Shown: piece after piece, positions 35,852 through 45,644 of the stretch
How the letters are laid out: the number at the start of each line of letters is the position of its first letter
Position numbering within the stretch: position 1 is the stretch's first letter
NCBI RefSeq assembly: GCF_001646945.1
Contig: NZ_LUTV01000010.1
Coordinates: 98,689 to 150,869 of the forward strand
Direction: 5' to 3'
Source: Endozoicomonas ascidiicola
GTDB taxonomy: Bacteria > Pseudomonadota > Gammaproteobacteria > Pseudomonadales > Endozoicomonadaceae
Length of the DNA: 52,181 bases
The notes under the pieces: generated by a model
Seen by the model: only the letters and a program-made list of their open reading frames with translations
What the model was told of the DNA's origin: nothing
The model's database searches: none
Position numbers and translations under genes: made by a program

Positions 35852-36463
35852 ATGATCCTTAGCCATTTCTGGGGTTTACTTACTGAGCCGGACCACGAGT
35901 GGAACAGTATTCGTAAAAACCCGCCCGGTCTTCTTCAGCTTTACCTTGGTCAAATCATCTGGCTGGCAGCCTTGCCAGCTATTTCAACCTACATCGGTAC
36001 CACCATGGTGGGCTGGTCACTGCCCGGCAATGATGATGTCGTGCGTCTTACCAGCGACAGCGCCCTTTGGATGGCCCTTCTGGCCTGGCTCGCCACCATC
36101 AGCGGTGTTGCCGTCATGAGCTGGTTCATGCAATGGATGAGCAGCAACTTTAACAGCAATCCCAGCCTGACCGACTGCACAGCCTTCACCTGCTATACCG
36201 CCTATCCACTGTTTCTGATTGGCCTCAGCGGGCTTTACCCTTCACTCTGGGTAGCAATCTGTGCAGGGACAGCCGCTGTTTCAGCAACAGCTTACCTACT
36301 CTATAGTGGACTCCATATCTTCATGAAAATTCCCAAAGAACAGGGATTTATTTACGCCAGTTCCATTCTTTGCATTGGTTTAGTGGTTTTAGTGTCCATT
36401 ATGATCACCACCGTGATCTTCTGGGGCATGGGCATTGGGCCCGAATACGTCCAAAGCTACTGA
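35852..36463 (+). CDS. Yip1-family membrane protein
   Basis: A 203-residue inner-membrane protein with five to six hydrophobic helices. The N-terminal FWGLLTEPDHEWNSIRKNPP followed by an early helix is typical of bacterial Yip1-domain proteins, whose role is unknown. A GGAGG site lies about 8 nt before the ATG. It is a single gene closed by the intrinsic terminator at 36481. Confidence 0.88.
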   Translation: MILSHFWGLLTEPDHEWNSIRKNPPGLLQLYLGQIIWLAALPAISTYIGTTMVGWSLPGNDDVVRLTSDSALWMALLAWLATISGVAVMSWFMQWMSSNFNSNPSLTDCTAFTCYTAYPLFLIGLSGLYPSLWVAICAGTAAVSATAYLLYSGLHIFMKIPKEQGFIYASSILCIGLVVLVSIMITTVIFWGMGIGPEYVQSY

Positions 36464-36480
36464 GCCCTGCTTTTCAGATT

Positions 36481-36505
36481 TGGCCGCCTTGTGCGGCCAT
36501 TTTTA
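36481..36505 (+). terminator. Intrinsic terminator after the Yip1-family gene
   Basis: TGGCCGC (36481-36487) pairs with GCGGCCA (36493-36499) across a 5-nt loop, followed by TTTTTAT. Strong rho-independent form. Confidence 0.9.
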
Positions 36506-36563
36506 TGTCTGTGATTTATCACCGGCGATTATACCCATTTTCCAGCTACCGATAATCCGCTAT

Positions 36564-36589
36564 CCTTCCAGCTCAACCTTCCAGCTCAA
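36564..36589. repeat. 13-nt tandem duplication in the sprT leader
   Basis: CCTTCCAGCTCAA occurs twice head to tail at 36564-36576 and 36577-36589, just before the AGGAGG ribosome site of the sprT gene. A small slippage duplication. Confidence 0.8.
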
Positions 36590-36610
36590 CATCAGGAGGA
36601 TAATAAACCG

Positions 36611-37120
36611 TTGCAGAACGACCTTCACCAAATCGAACAACGCGTGCTTGAGCTGTATCAGGAAGCCGAACGCTTTTTCCAGAAATCATTTAAACGACCT
36701 TACATTCGTCTGGATCTCACCGGCGCAACGGCTGGTCAAGCCTGGATCGAAAAGCATCAGCTGCGTTTTAATAAAGTGCTGTTACAGGAGAACCGCGAGC
36801 ATTTTATTCAGCAAACTGTCGCTCACGAAGTAGCGCACCTTCTGGCCTATGACCTTTTCGGCCCACGAATTCGGGCTCACGGAAGGGAATGGCAGGGTAT
36901 AATGATAAAGGTATTCAGACTGCCAGCGGATCGCTGCCACAGTTACGATACCGGCAGAAGCAGCCGAAGACAGTGGCTTTATCAATGTCATTGCAAAGGC
37001 AGGGAAATCGCCCTCAGCACTGTGCGACACAACCGTTCACAGCGAGGAACGATCTACTTGTGCACAACCTGTAGAGGACCATTGACGTACGCAGGAAAAG
37101 CACAGGCCACAATCAACTGA
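36611..37120 (+). CDS. sprT: SprT-like zinc metalloprotease-family protein
   Basis: A 169-residue SprT protein. The zinc-binding motif is H72-E-V-A-H76, and a C-terminal zinc ribbon has YQCHCKGREI...YLCTTCRGPL. The family relates to SPRTN proteases in eukaryotes; the bacterial role is unclear. The start is TTG with a strong AGGAGG about 11 nt upstream; no ATG lies early in the frame. It has its own leader with a 13-nt tandem repeat. Confidence 0.9.
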   Translation: MQNDLHQIEQRVLELYQEAERFFQKSFKRPYIRLDLTGATAGQAWIEKHQLRFNKVLLQENREHFIQQTVAHEVAHLLAYDLFGPRIRAHGREWQGIMIKVFRLPADRCHSYDTGRSSRRQWLYQCHCKGREIALSTVRHNRSQRGTIYLCTTCRGPLTYAGKAQATIN

Positions 37121-37321
37121 ACAACCGGCAGAAATATTCAAGACTCCACTGACGCAGCCATCACTTTTTTCTAAAGACCTATTTCGTAAGCAACACTCTC
37201 ACCCTCAATAGGAACACGCCTGCTTACTGCTCTGCTGCCAAAGCCCCAGAACTCAAATACAGCGCACCCAGAGTGCTCCTACGGTGAAAGTGAATACACA
37301 CGAATAGACATAGACGATCCT

Positions 37322-39142
37322 TTAATTGATTTCAACGTCAACAGTGCCTAACACTGCCAACAAATCGTCACCGTATTTTTCCAGCTTATGTTGGCCGATC
37401 CCGGAGATACGGGAAAGCTCAAGATGCGTTGTTGGTCGATGCTTTATCAGCTCCATCAGCGTTTTATCATTCATGATGACATAGGCTGGTACGCTCTGTT
37501 CTTCTGCATGGCTCCGGCGCCACTGCCTCAGGGTTTCCCAAAGTTGCTGATCGTGCTCTTCCACCACCACCCGGCCGACTTCTTTGTACTCCTTCTGATA
37601 CTTAGTAGAAGGCTCATAGCGATCACGCCGCAGCTCTATACGTTCATTGCCCTTAAGAATTGATCGACAACTATCGTTTAGTTTCAGGGCGCCGTGGCCA
37701 TCAACATCCACATTTACATACCCTCGTGCCACCAATTGTCGGAATACTGAGCGCCAGCCATTCTGATCCAGTTCGTTGCCAATGCCAAAAGTACTTAACC
37801 GATCATGACCAAAGCGGCGAACCTTATCATTTTGCTTACCCTGCAACACATCGACCAGATGTGCGACACCAAAACTCTGACCGCTGCGGTAGATACACGA
37901 CAGTGCTTTCTGTGCTGCTTCTGTGCCATCCCACACTTCTGCAGGTTCCAGACAGAGATCGCAATAGCCACAGGGTTTATCCAGTGGTTCATCAAAATAA
38001 TTCAGTAGTACTTGACGACGGCAACCGGTGACTTCACACAGCGAAAGCATCGCTTCCAGCTTCTGCCGCTCCACCTGCTGCACTTGCTGACTCGCTATTG
38101 ATCGAGCCTGCATTTGCCGGAGCAATACCACATCCTGAAGACCATAAACCATCCAAGCTGTTGCGGGCAGCCCATCACGCCCACCACGGCCGGTTTCCTG
38201 ATAATACGCTTCGATACTTTTGGGCAAATCCAAGTGCGCAACAAAACGCACGTCTGGTTTATCGATCCCCATGCCAAAGGCAATGGTGGCCACTACGATA
38301 ATGCCTTCTTCCGCAATAAAACGATGTTGATTAGCTTTTCGCTGCTCAGGCGGCAAGCCTGCATGATAGGGAATGGCTTTACGCCCAGCCTGGCTCAACC
38401 ACTCTGCCGTTTGTTCAACCTTTTTCCGGGAAAGACAATAAACAATGCCAGAATCTTCTGGATGTTCTTTCTCCAGAAATTTCAATAACTGCTGCTTACC
38501 CTGCTTTTTCTGGCTGATACGATAAAAAATATTGGGACGATTAAAACTGTCAATGAACACCCTGGCGGATTGCAATCCGAGACGCGCACGAATTTCCTGA
38601 CGGGTGCGCTTATCCGCTGTGGCCGTTAGGGCAATTCTTGGAACGGCAGGAAAGCGTTCCTGCAGGTGGTGCAACTGAAGGTATTCCGGACGAAAGTCAT
38701 GCCCCCACTGGGAAACACAGTGCGCTTCATCGATAGCAAAAAGAGCAACTTGCATTTGATCCAGCAAACGCAACATAGATTCCGTCAACAGTCGCTCTGG
38801 AGCCACGTAAAGCAGATCCAGATCGCCCATCAACAGCTCTCGCTCCACTTGCTGACGATCTTCTGGAGACATTCCGGAATGCAAGCAATCCGCTCGAATG
38901 CCGAGCTCCCTCAGGCTATTTATCTGATCTTCCATCAGCGCGATCAGCGGAGACACAACAACTGCCGTGCCACCTCGTATCAATGCAGGAATTTGATAGC
39001 AGAGAGACTTCCCTCCACCCGTAGGCATCAGAACCAGAGCGTCACGGCCAGCCACTACTTCTGCAATGACATCTTGCTGAAATCCTCGAAACGATGGATA
39101 GCCAAACGTGTCGTTTAAAATATTGAGAGCAGGGTCTGACAT
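37322..39142 (-). CDS. recQ: ATP-dependent DNA helicase RecQ
   Basis: A 606-residue 3'-5' helicase of recombination and replication-fork repair. Motif I is [16 protein letters not shown], motif II is [18 protein letters not shown], and motif VI is [12 protein letters not shown]. The RQC zinc site has [29 protein letters not shown], and an HRDC domain lies at the C-terminus (about 525-606). ATG 39142 is preferred to the TTG three codons upstream. Length is normal. Confidence 0.97.
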   Translation of the reverse strand: MSDPALNILNDTFGYPSFRGFQQDVIAEVVAGRDALVLMPTGGGKSLCYQIPALIRGGTAVVVSPLIALMEDQINSLRELGIRADCLHSGMSPEDRQQVERELLMGDLDLLYVAPERLLTESMLRLLDQMQVALFAIDEAHCVSQWGHDFRPEYLQLHHLQERFPAVPRIALTATADKRTRQEIRARLGLQSARVFIDSFNRPNIFYRISQKKQGKQQLLKFLEKEHPEDSGIVYCLSRKKVEQTAEWLSQAGRKAIPYHAGLPPEQRKANQHRFIAEEGIIVVATIAFGMGIDKPDVRFVAHLDLPKSIEAYYQETGRGGRDGLPATAWMVYGLQDVVLLRQMQARSIASQQVQQVERQKLEAMLSLCEVTGCRRQVLLNYFDEPLDKPCGYCDLCLEPAEVWDGTEAAQKALSCIYRSGQSFGVAHLVDVLQGKQNDKVRRFGHDRLSTFGIGNELDQNGWRSVFRQLVARGYVNVDVDGHGALKLNDSCRSILKGNERIELRRDRYEPSTKYQKEYKEVGRVVVEEHDQQLWETLRQWRRSHAEEQSVPAYVIMNDKTLMELIKHRPTTHLELSRISGIGQHKLEKYGDDLLAVLGTVDVEIN

Positions 39143-39212
39143 GAACTTCAAAAACAGCCAAATTCAAAAGTGAAAAGTATACGGAGTTGCTTAAGCTTCC
39201 GCACCCCATGTT

Positions 39213-41366
39213 TTACCAAACGACTGTTTCCTTCCTATGAGCGGAGTAAGACGGCTGTCCGAGGGTGGATGGAACATAGCTCCTGAGTTTAATCAATGCT
39301 GCATCATAAATCTGATCAATCTCATCCGGCTTGTCAAAAGATGGGTTAAAACCCTCTACAACGTCGGCACACTGATCAAAATACAAAATAGAAGTGTCGT
39401 CACCTGCTACACGCCCCCTAATTTTTGCCAACACATCCGGAACAATAACTCTGAGGAGATTGCACCCCATAGTAGAAACTCCATTACTAGTACCAATAAT
39501 ATGCTTTACATCATCACCTATTTCAATATTTCCAATCTTTCCAAATCCCTCTTTTGCACATCTGAAAGACATATTGTGTTTCATTAATTCATAACTGGCT
39601 TTTAAGCAACATACCATAACTTCCTTAATTGTTATGACTGAAACATCATTATTCAAATATTCATAAAGTAACTTCAACTCTTTCACTGACGTCAATGCCT
39701 GCTTGAAGACTTCTGCAGAACGAGAAATTCTATTACACGCTTCTATAAAATAGGCTGGCTTACCTGCATTAATCAAAGAGCTCCTATCCTTTTCAATAAT
39801 CGTGATCAAATCCAGCGCTAGATATCGATCTATTACTGAAGACAGCTGCTTACCCCATACTTCTTGACAAGCAGTTGCCAACGATCCCATAAATTCATCC
39901 TGATCATCCTGATTCAGCGACCCCATTACTGTCACACTACCAAAAATAAACTCTTGATACCTATTAGTTCCTGGTGAAAATTGTTTTAGCGTCGAAATTA
40001 ATCCTCCAATTTCCAAAGGCATTGGCACATCTATTAATCCTCCTTCAATTTTCTCCCAGCTTTTTGCCACTAATGCTTCAGAAAAGTTCTGACTAATTTT
40101 ACCTATCTCCAGCTTTGCCTTCGCAAGGTGTACAGGAATACTAGCCAGCCACGCAGACTCATCATGCTGGAAGAAGCCATCAGGTTTATAGAGTTCAGAG
40201 AAGCAAATCGATTTCGACCTCGTCACTAGATTCAACTCACAAGGAATACCAGTTGATCTTTTTACTGCCTCTGCCCTTCTTCCCGACAACCGATTATTTT
40301 GTTTGTTTTTTTTCAATACCGTCTCAAACACCATATCTATTGAGCAGCGTTTCAGGCTCCAGTCACCGAACACATCTCCAAGTTTATTTTGCACCAAATA
40401 TATATTTGCAGTTATTGCACAATCACCGTCCAACGGCTTGACTTTCATTTTATCGAAAAAACTAACGTATTTTATTTTTTCATAAAAATTCACAGATCGT
40501 TTCTCTTTATCCTCTGTTATTTCTATGCTTACTTCTCTTAAATCATCCGGCGTTTTATTAGTGAGAGCATAATTAAATGTGGATGCAATATAAAGGCTGG
40601 GATTATTTACAAAGTTTTCCTCCAATATTCTCAACAAGAAGACTGGTAGCCCCGGGAGTTCCTTATTAAGAGATTCAACCAAATTATGACATACAGAATC
40701 AGCTTCTGAGTCATATATCGGTATAACAACATCCCCAGAACGTTTTTGAAAAAGGATACGTTTATGAGGAAGCATCTTCTTATCTATCAACATGGGCTCT
40801 TTATCAGGAAAATCCAATCCAATCAGCGATGAATGTTTAATAAGGGGTTCAAAGCCGCAAATTTCCTTTTGATCCTCATGTGTTAAAACTACCGGCTTCC
40901 TTTTATGGGTGAATAGTTTAATTTCTACTGGAATAACAAATTCAGGCACTCTCTTTAACAACCTATCAGCGTTTGGCAAAGACAATACCCTGGCAGGTGT
41001 TGATCGCGATGAATGCTTAACCGATATACCGCGAGCATCCACTTGAGATATCCAGCATCGAGGCACATGAGCAGGAACGTTGTTACATGCCCGAGGACTA
41101 TTGGCGTTAGAGAACACCATTCCACCTTCCTCAGTAAACATCATCGGACTAGCAACACTTCGCAGCCCACAGGCTTGTCTATCAAGAACAGATTTCCAGC
41201 CAACTTCACTCAATGACCGCTGGTAACCGACAGGAGCAGGCAATTGATTTGCGCCAGAGGTAACAAAAACAGAGCTGCTTCGGCGATCCTTTCCAGAAAC
41301 ATCATGCGCTGCTAAATTGCCCATAGATCTTGATGTACACCCAGACATACCATCTGATTTTTCCAA
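39213..41366 (-). CDS. Large orphan protein, candidate secreted effector
   Basis: A 717-residue protein I do not recognise. The first ~120 residues are Ser/Arg-rich and look disordered (MSGCTSRSMGNLAAHDVSGKDRRSSSVF). A mixed alpha/beta middle follows, and the last ~250 residues are mostly helical. There is no signal peptide, membrane helix, or clear nucleotide or metal motif. The first start is TTG with a GGGATAAAC sequence upstream; ATG 41348 is an alternative. Base composition is clearly AT-richer than recQ or ccoN. It lies alone between recQ and the YecA-family gene. The disordered, Ser-rich N-terminus and lack of homologues would fit a host-directed effector, but this is inference. Confidence 0.65.
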   Translation of the reverse strand: MEKSDGMSGCTSRSMGNLAAHDVSGKDRRSSSVFVTSGANQLPAPVGYQRSLSEVGWKSVLDRQACGLRSVASPMMFTEEGGMVFSNANSPRACNNVPAHVPRCWISQVDARGISVKHSSRSTPARVLSLPNADRLLKRVPEFVIPVEIKLFTHKRKPVVLTHEDQKEICGFEPLIKHSSLIGLDFPDKEPMLIDKKMLPHKRILFQKRSGDVVIPIYDSEADSVCHNLVESLNKELPGLPVFLLRILEENFVNNPSLYIASTFNYALTNKTPDDLREVSIEITEDKEKRSVNFYEKIKYVSFFDKMKVKPLDGDCAITANIYLVQNKLGDVFGDWSLKRCSIDMVFETVLKKNKQNNRLSGRRAEAVKRSTGIPCELNLVTRSKSICFSELYKPDGFFQHDESAWLASIPVHLAKAKLEIGKISQNFSEALVAKSWEKIEGGLIDVPMPLEIGGLISTLKQFSPGTNRYQEFIFGSVTVMGSLNQDDQDEFMGSLATACQEVWGKQLSSVIDRYLALDLITIIEKDRSSLINAGKPAYFIEACNRISRSAEVFKQALTSVKELKLLYEYLNNDVSVITIKEVMVCCLKASYELMKHNMSFRCAKEGFGKIGNIEIGDDVKHIIGTSNGVSTMGCNLLRVIVPDVLAKIRGRVAGDDTSILYFDQCADVVEGFNPSFDKPDEIDQIYDAALIKLRSYVPSTLGQPSYSAHRKETVVW

Positions 41367-41581
41367 TGTTTATCCCATCCGTACTGGAACTACGGGGTAG
41401 TTCTTGATAATTAAAAAGACCGGTTTCTTACTCAACCATAAGCAGAAAAGTATATGTGACATATTGCCGATGACTGCTTCATATAAATGTTTATTTTTAA
41501 ATGAGCAAAGAAATCACTCTGCTTTTCAGCGTCATGCAGGCAGAGTAGAATGCTCATCTCGTATTCACAGGACATGATTCC

Positions 41582-42163
41582 ATGCCAAACACACGGGCCT
41601 CGCTGGAAGCTTTTCTTCAGCCATTCTCTGAAAAAAATGAAGGTACTCTCGACTACCACGGCCTTCATGGATTTCTGACCGCCCTGACAATCTGCCCAAC
41701 TGATCTTACCGAACATGAGCGTAACGAGAGTGTTTTTGATCAGAAGGTTGACCTGCCTTCAGAACAGGCCAAAGAACTGAACAGACTCATTCAGAAAGTT
41801 CAAACCACTATTGACCGTGGCTTCAATGATGAGGAAGAAGGGTTTTTCCTATCCTGCGAAGCCGAGCTGGAGGATCACGATGATGATGCTCTGGCCAACT
41901 GGTGTACCGGCTTTATGGTGGCACATTTCCTGAACGAAGATGCCTGGTTTGTCAGTAATGAACAGGAAGTATGTGAACTTCTGTTGCCCATTATGCTGGC
42001 CTCCGGTCTGTTTGATGATGAGCAGGAGTTTAAGGATATCCGCAAAAATGAAGAGCTGGTTGAAGACATGTGCAGTCAAATTCCTGAAGTTTTAATGGAA
42101 CTGTATCTGGTCTTCAACGCGCCTGAAGAGAAAAAGCCCTTTAAGCCCGGTAAGCGGCGATAG
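41582..42163 (+). CDS. UPF0149/YecA-family protein
   Basis: A 193-residue acidic protein with the UPF0149 signature: LDYHGLHGFLTALTICP near the start, FDEEEGFFLSCEAEL-like and LANWCTGFMVAHFLNED in the middle. There is no C-terminal SEC-C zinc motif. The role is unknown in bacteria. It is divergent from the 717-residue orphan. Confidence 0.85.
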   Translation: MPNTRASLEAFLQPFSEKNEGTLDYHGLHGFLTALTICPTDLTEHERNESVFDQKVDLPSEQAKELNRLIQKVQTTIDRGFNDEEEGFFLSCEAELEDHDDDALANWCTGFMVAHFLNEDAWFVSNEQEVCELLLPIMLASGLFDDEQEFKDIRKNEELVEDMCSQIPEVLMELYLVFNAPEEKKPFKPGKRR

Positions 42164-42236
42164 TTTAAAAGTCATTAAACTTATTGACTTTGAACTAAAA
42201 TCAATCTGGATATATATTTAACTCAAGGAAGAGATT

Positions 42237-43853
42237 ATGGATATTCAAGGTAGTAATCACGGTAAAAATCAGGAAATCTCGGATTTACGTCAAAGATTTG
42301 AAGCTTTTCAAACAACTGAAAAAGACTCATCCGTCACCAGAGCTTTAAAGTCAATTAAAAGACACTTCAGCACAGATTACAAAAGCATCAAGTCACAACT
42401 GGCAAAAACTCTTGGAAAGGAAAATATCTCTTCCATTTCTGATAGGCGTGCTCAAAAAGTCTCCGCTGATCAAGTACGCACCTTTCTTAGCCAATATGAT
42501 GGTTTGCAGCAAGCACCTACTGAATCTGTGCCATCCAGTAGAGATGACGATTACATGTTCATAGGCCCACAAGGATTAGCCAGGCAAAACAACTCTCAGC
42601 CTTCGGTCGATTATAAAGTCAAGTTTAACAACTTAGCCTCAGAAACTAAGCAGGTTTTAGCAAACCAAGAGACTTACCAATTCGATCAAATTCATGGTGG
42701 TGCACGATTTAGCAATATACTCCCCCCTGTAAAAACAGCTGTTCATACTCTTACAGATCAGCCTATGAACGCCAACTACGTATTTAATAATTCCTATATT
42801 GCCACTCAAGCTCCGCTGATTGGCGCCAAAGATAAAGATCAGAACTCTATCCCTGCCTTCTTCAGCATGATTAAAAACAGCGATTCAGATACCGTAGTCA
42901 ACCTGACAGGCCAAGCTGATGAAAAAGGAGATCTCAAATCACAGTATTGGCCTGATCAGGGTCACGTAGAGAGCTATCAGTATGGAAACGAAACTGTCGC
43001 TGTAAACACTATGTCTGTGACAAGCGAAGCAGGATACGACATTGTGAAACTGTATATTCAAGAAACCATCGATGGTCAATGGCCACTTACAGATGACGGT
43101 GAAGCTAAAGGTAAAGAAACCACCGTCTTTCACTTCAAAGAATGGCCAGACCACGGTGTTCCCAAAGGGGAGCAGCTCGGGTATTACAAAAACTTCAAAA
43201 AAACAGTGGAGAGCCACGACGGATCACCACAAAAAATCGTTCATTGTAGAGCAGGTGTTGGTAGAACCGGCTCTTTCATTACCGAGAGCGAAATTAAAAA
43301 AGAAATTGATAACGGAAATATTACTGAAGCAAACCTGGAACAGACGATAAATAATATTATTTTACAGGGCAGGACTGACAGAGGGCCATCATTTGTTCAA
43401 ACGGACTCACAATATCAGCTGATCATGGAAGAGGCCAAGATACAAAGCAGTCAAACCGGCCCATTATCTAAATTTTTCAATACACTAAACAGTGACAATC
43501 TGAATCCTGACCAGCTCCAAAATGAAAAAGATATCATAAATATCCTAAACTCGCTTTCACCGGAAGAAGTACACGACCTGCTTAAAACAAAATTTCAAAC
43601 TAAGGTCAATAATACTGAAGTACGTACTGCTGCAAAAAAATTAGTTGCTGATGTCCACGGAAATAATAAAGGACAAGCCTGTATTAAAAAAGCTAACAAT
43701 TTGGAAGAAGCTTTAGAAGAAGCAAGCAAAATGTATACCTCAAAACAATTAGCCGGTGATTCCTTAAAGCAAATTGTCCAAGACAGCGCTATCAGACATA
43801 TTAGAATGCAAATGTCCAAACCGGCTATAGCGCCGAAGCCAACAAGCCGTTAG
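42237..43853 (+). CDS. Eukaryote-like classical protein tyrosine phosphatase, candidate effector
   Basis: A 538-residue protein. The PTP domain at about 125-400 has every key loop of classical eukaryotic PTPs: substrate loop GGARFSNILPP, NANYVFNNSYIATQAPL, WPD loop W303-P-D305-HG, P-loop H336-C337-RAGVG-R343-TG, and Q loop FVQTDSQYQLI (Q388, Q392). The catalytic Cys, Arg and general-acid Asp are all intact. The N-terminal ~120 residues look helical to disordered, as in YopH/SptP-type effectors that carry a secretion signal and chaperone site there. A helical C-terminal ~135 residues is unrecognised. A strong AAGGAAGAG ribosome site is present. The gene is AT-rich. It probably dephosphorylates host phosphotyrosine; delivery is inference. 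Confidence 0.9.
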   Translation: MDIQGSNHGKNQEISDLRQRFEAFQTTEKDSSVTRALKSIKRHFSTDYKSIKSQLAKTLGKENISSISDRRAQKVSADQVRTFLSQYDGLQQAPTESVPSSRDDDYMFIGPQGLARQNNSQPSVDYKVKFNNLASETKQVLANQETYQFDQIHGGARFSNILPPVKTAVHTLTDQPMNANYVFNNSYIATQAPLIGAKDKDQNSIPAFFSMIKNSDSDTVVNLTGQADEKGDLKSQYWPDQGHVESYQYGNETVAVNTMSVTSEAGYDIVKLYIQETIDGQWPLTDDGEAKGKETTVFHFKEWPDHGVPKGEQLGYYKNFKKTVESHDGSPQKIVHCRAGVGRTGSFITESEIKKEIDNGNITEANLEQTINNIILQGRTDRGPSFVQTDSQYQLIMEEAKIQSSQTGPLSKFFNTLNSDNLNPDQLQNEKDIINILNSLSPEEVHDLLKTKFQTKVNNTEVRTAAKKLVADVHGNNKGQACIKKANNLEEALEEASKMYTSKQLAGDSLKQIVQDSAIRHIRMQMSKPAIAPKPTSR

Positions 43854-44130
43854 AAAGGCGCTCCGGAGTAGTTGAATCACCTCGAAGGCTGGGTTGACAA
43901 AAATAATCCATCAGAGGGTGAATATGACCACGTTAATAGCCCTCGTCGCAGGCAATAGAATGAAAATTAGAGACTCAGGCTGCTTAGTCTGAGTCTCTGG
44001 AAGGCGTAACCAACTCAGCCGGCCATACAAACTCATGGAATACTAAGCGATACAGGGCATAGCAAGCCCTCTGTAAATCGCTCAATAAGCCAAGAGTGTT
44101 TGGACAACCAAACGAAAAGCCACCACTCAT
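43854..44130. other. Structured intergenic region after the phosphatase gene
   Basis: About 277 nt with two hairpins: AGAGACTCAG/CTGAGTCTCT (43969-43998) and AGCGATACAGGGC/GCCCTCTGTAAATCGCT (about 44046-44082). A 22-codon frame at 43924 (MTTLIALVAGNRMK...) has a GAGGGTG ribosome site. It does not match a known RNA family in my reading; it could be a terminator region, a small RNA or a degraded mobile element. Confidence 0.45.
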
Positions 44131-45492
44131 TCAGCCGGATAGCCCATTTTTATCCGCTGTCACTACCAACCACACTTCAACTCGCCGATCACGAATTTCA
44201 CGTAACTGACTCACTTCAAGATTTTTATCAACCACCGGCACATACCCTAAAAGCTCTATGCTTCTACGAGGCACTCCGGCACGAACCAAATGTCGTCTAA
44301 CCACATCAGCCCGTAGCTTTGCCAGCGTCTTGGAAAAAGGAGAGTCATCGTTCGTATCTCCAAAACCAATCAGGCGAATTGATCGATCATCTATTGTCAG
44401 AAAATCTGCCAGCCGTCCGATATCTCGAACCGCCTTGTTATCAAGCCTGGCCTTACCCTGTTCAAATCGAAAGTTCACCGACAGTCTTGCAAATGAATTA
44501 ACCAGCTTTTGATAGTCTGCTGGCATGGCACTTTGGTCGGAAACTTTGGGTTGAATGCTCTGAGCCACATACCCGACACTCTCCACAATAGACTGCCCTT
44601 CTTTGCCAGTAGCGTACTCCAGAAATGCTCTGGCCATTGGCTTATCATTATTTTCTGGCATATACATGTAAAGGCGACGGCTTAGCAGATAATCCTCCGT
44701 AGATACATTGATCACCGAAGGAGACAGGCTCTTGCCAGCTGCGTCAGCCACTTTCAAAGGTTTGGCTGCACCAATCGTATTAAGGCTGACAAAGCCAATT
44801 CCACCGAGTGTACTCACTACCGTTGCAGACAGAACTTCATTCGACTCAAAGCGCTCTACCCGATTTTCAAGCTTATGTTTTTTGGCCAGAACCAGTGATT
44901 TGAACGTGTCCCAAGTGCCAGACTGTTCATCCCGGGCCAACGGTGTTACGGCCAGATCCCTCCCTCCTAACTGTTTCCAATTGGAGATTGATCCGGAAAA
45001 CAACCTGGCCACCTGATCAACACTCAGAGCGCTTACCGGGTTATCGGGATGCACAATAATGGCAAGACCATCAATACCAATAACATATTCAGATTGCTCA
45101 CTGAACAAATCACCGTTTGCCCATAATAGTGATCGTTCAGACTCTTTACCTCGCCGGGAGGAAGCTGCAATATCGGCTTGTCCAGAGTGAAGCCCTTTGA
45201 AACCCGTTGATGAGCCATGAGCCTCAATTTTAATGGCGACCTCTTTATTATCAGCAGCCATAAAACCTTTGATCATGCTTTCATTGATGGACTTATCAGA
45301 TAGAACTCTGACATCAGAAGCCCCCTGATCTTCAAGAAACCCTGCAGCCAGTGCCGGGCCAAGTGAGGCTCCAACCGTATTAGATCCATGTATGGTAAAA
45401 AGAATCTCTGAAGCCAGCACATTACGGCATAGAGTTGCCTGAACGATAAGCAGGAAAATATAGAACAGCGGTCGTTTTATTATCTTTATCAT
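44131..45492 (-). CDS. PstS-like substrate-binding domain fused to OmpA-family C-terminal domain
   Basis: A 453-residue exported protein with a signal peptide (FYIFLLIVQATLCRNVLA, cleavage near residue 27). Residues ~30-310 form a phosphate-binding-protein-like domain (IHGSNTVGASLGPALAAGFL, GSSTGFKGLHSGQADIAASSR, ARDEQSGTWDTFK, STLGGIGFVSL). Residues ~335-450 form an OmpA peptidoglycan-binding domain (NFRFEQGKARLDNKAVRDIGRLADFL, LIGFGDTNDDSPFSKTLAKLRADVVRRHL, REIRDRRVEVWLV). Such fusions would hold a ligand-binding domain at the cell wall. No pst transport genes lie beside it. Confidence 0.88.
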   Translation of the reverse strand: MIKIIKRPLFYIFLLIVQATLCRNVLASEILFTIHGSNTVGASLGPALAAGFLEDQGASDVRVLSDKSINESMIKGFMAADNKEVAIKIEAHGSSTGFKGLHSGQADIAASSRRGKESERSLLWANGDLFSEQSEYVIGIDGLAIIVHPDNPVSALSVDQVARLFSGSISNWKQLGGRDLAVTPLARDEQSGTWDTFKSLVLAKKHKLENRVERFESNEVLSATVVSTLGGIGFVSLNTIGAAKPLKVADAAGKSLSPSVINVSTEDYLLSRRLYMYMPENNDKPMARAFLEYATGKEGQSIVESVGYVAQSIQPKVSDQSAMPADYQKLVNSFARLSVNFRFEQGKARLDNKAVRDIGRLADFLTIDDRSIRLIGFGDTNDDSPFSKTLAKLRADVVRRHLVRAGVPRRSIELLGYVPVVDKNLEVSQLREIRDRRVEVWLVVTADKNGLSG

Positions 45493-45644
45493 GGTGACTA
45501 CCCAACTTCTGAAAACCTGACCATTTTATGAATCATTTATGACAATCAGATGACAATGGGTACCTAAGGGCAGTCTACAGAGAAATAATCGCTGCTAATC
45601 AACAGTCAGAGATTAAAAGTGTTTATTAAGGAAAGGCTGTAAGT

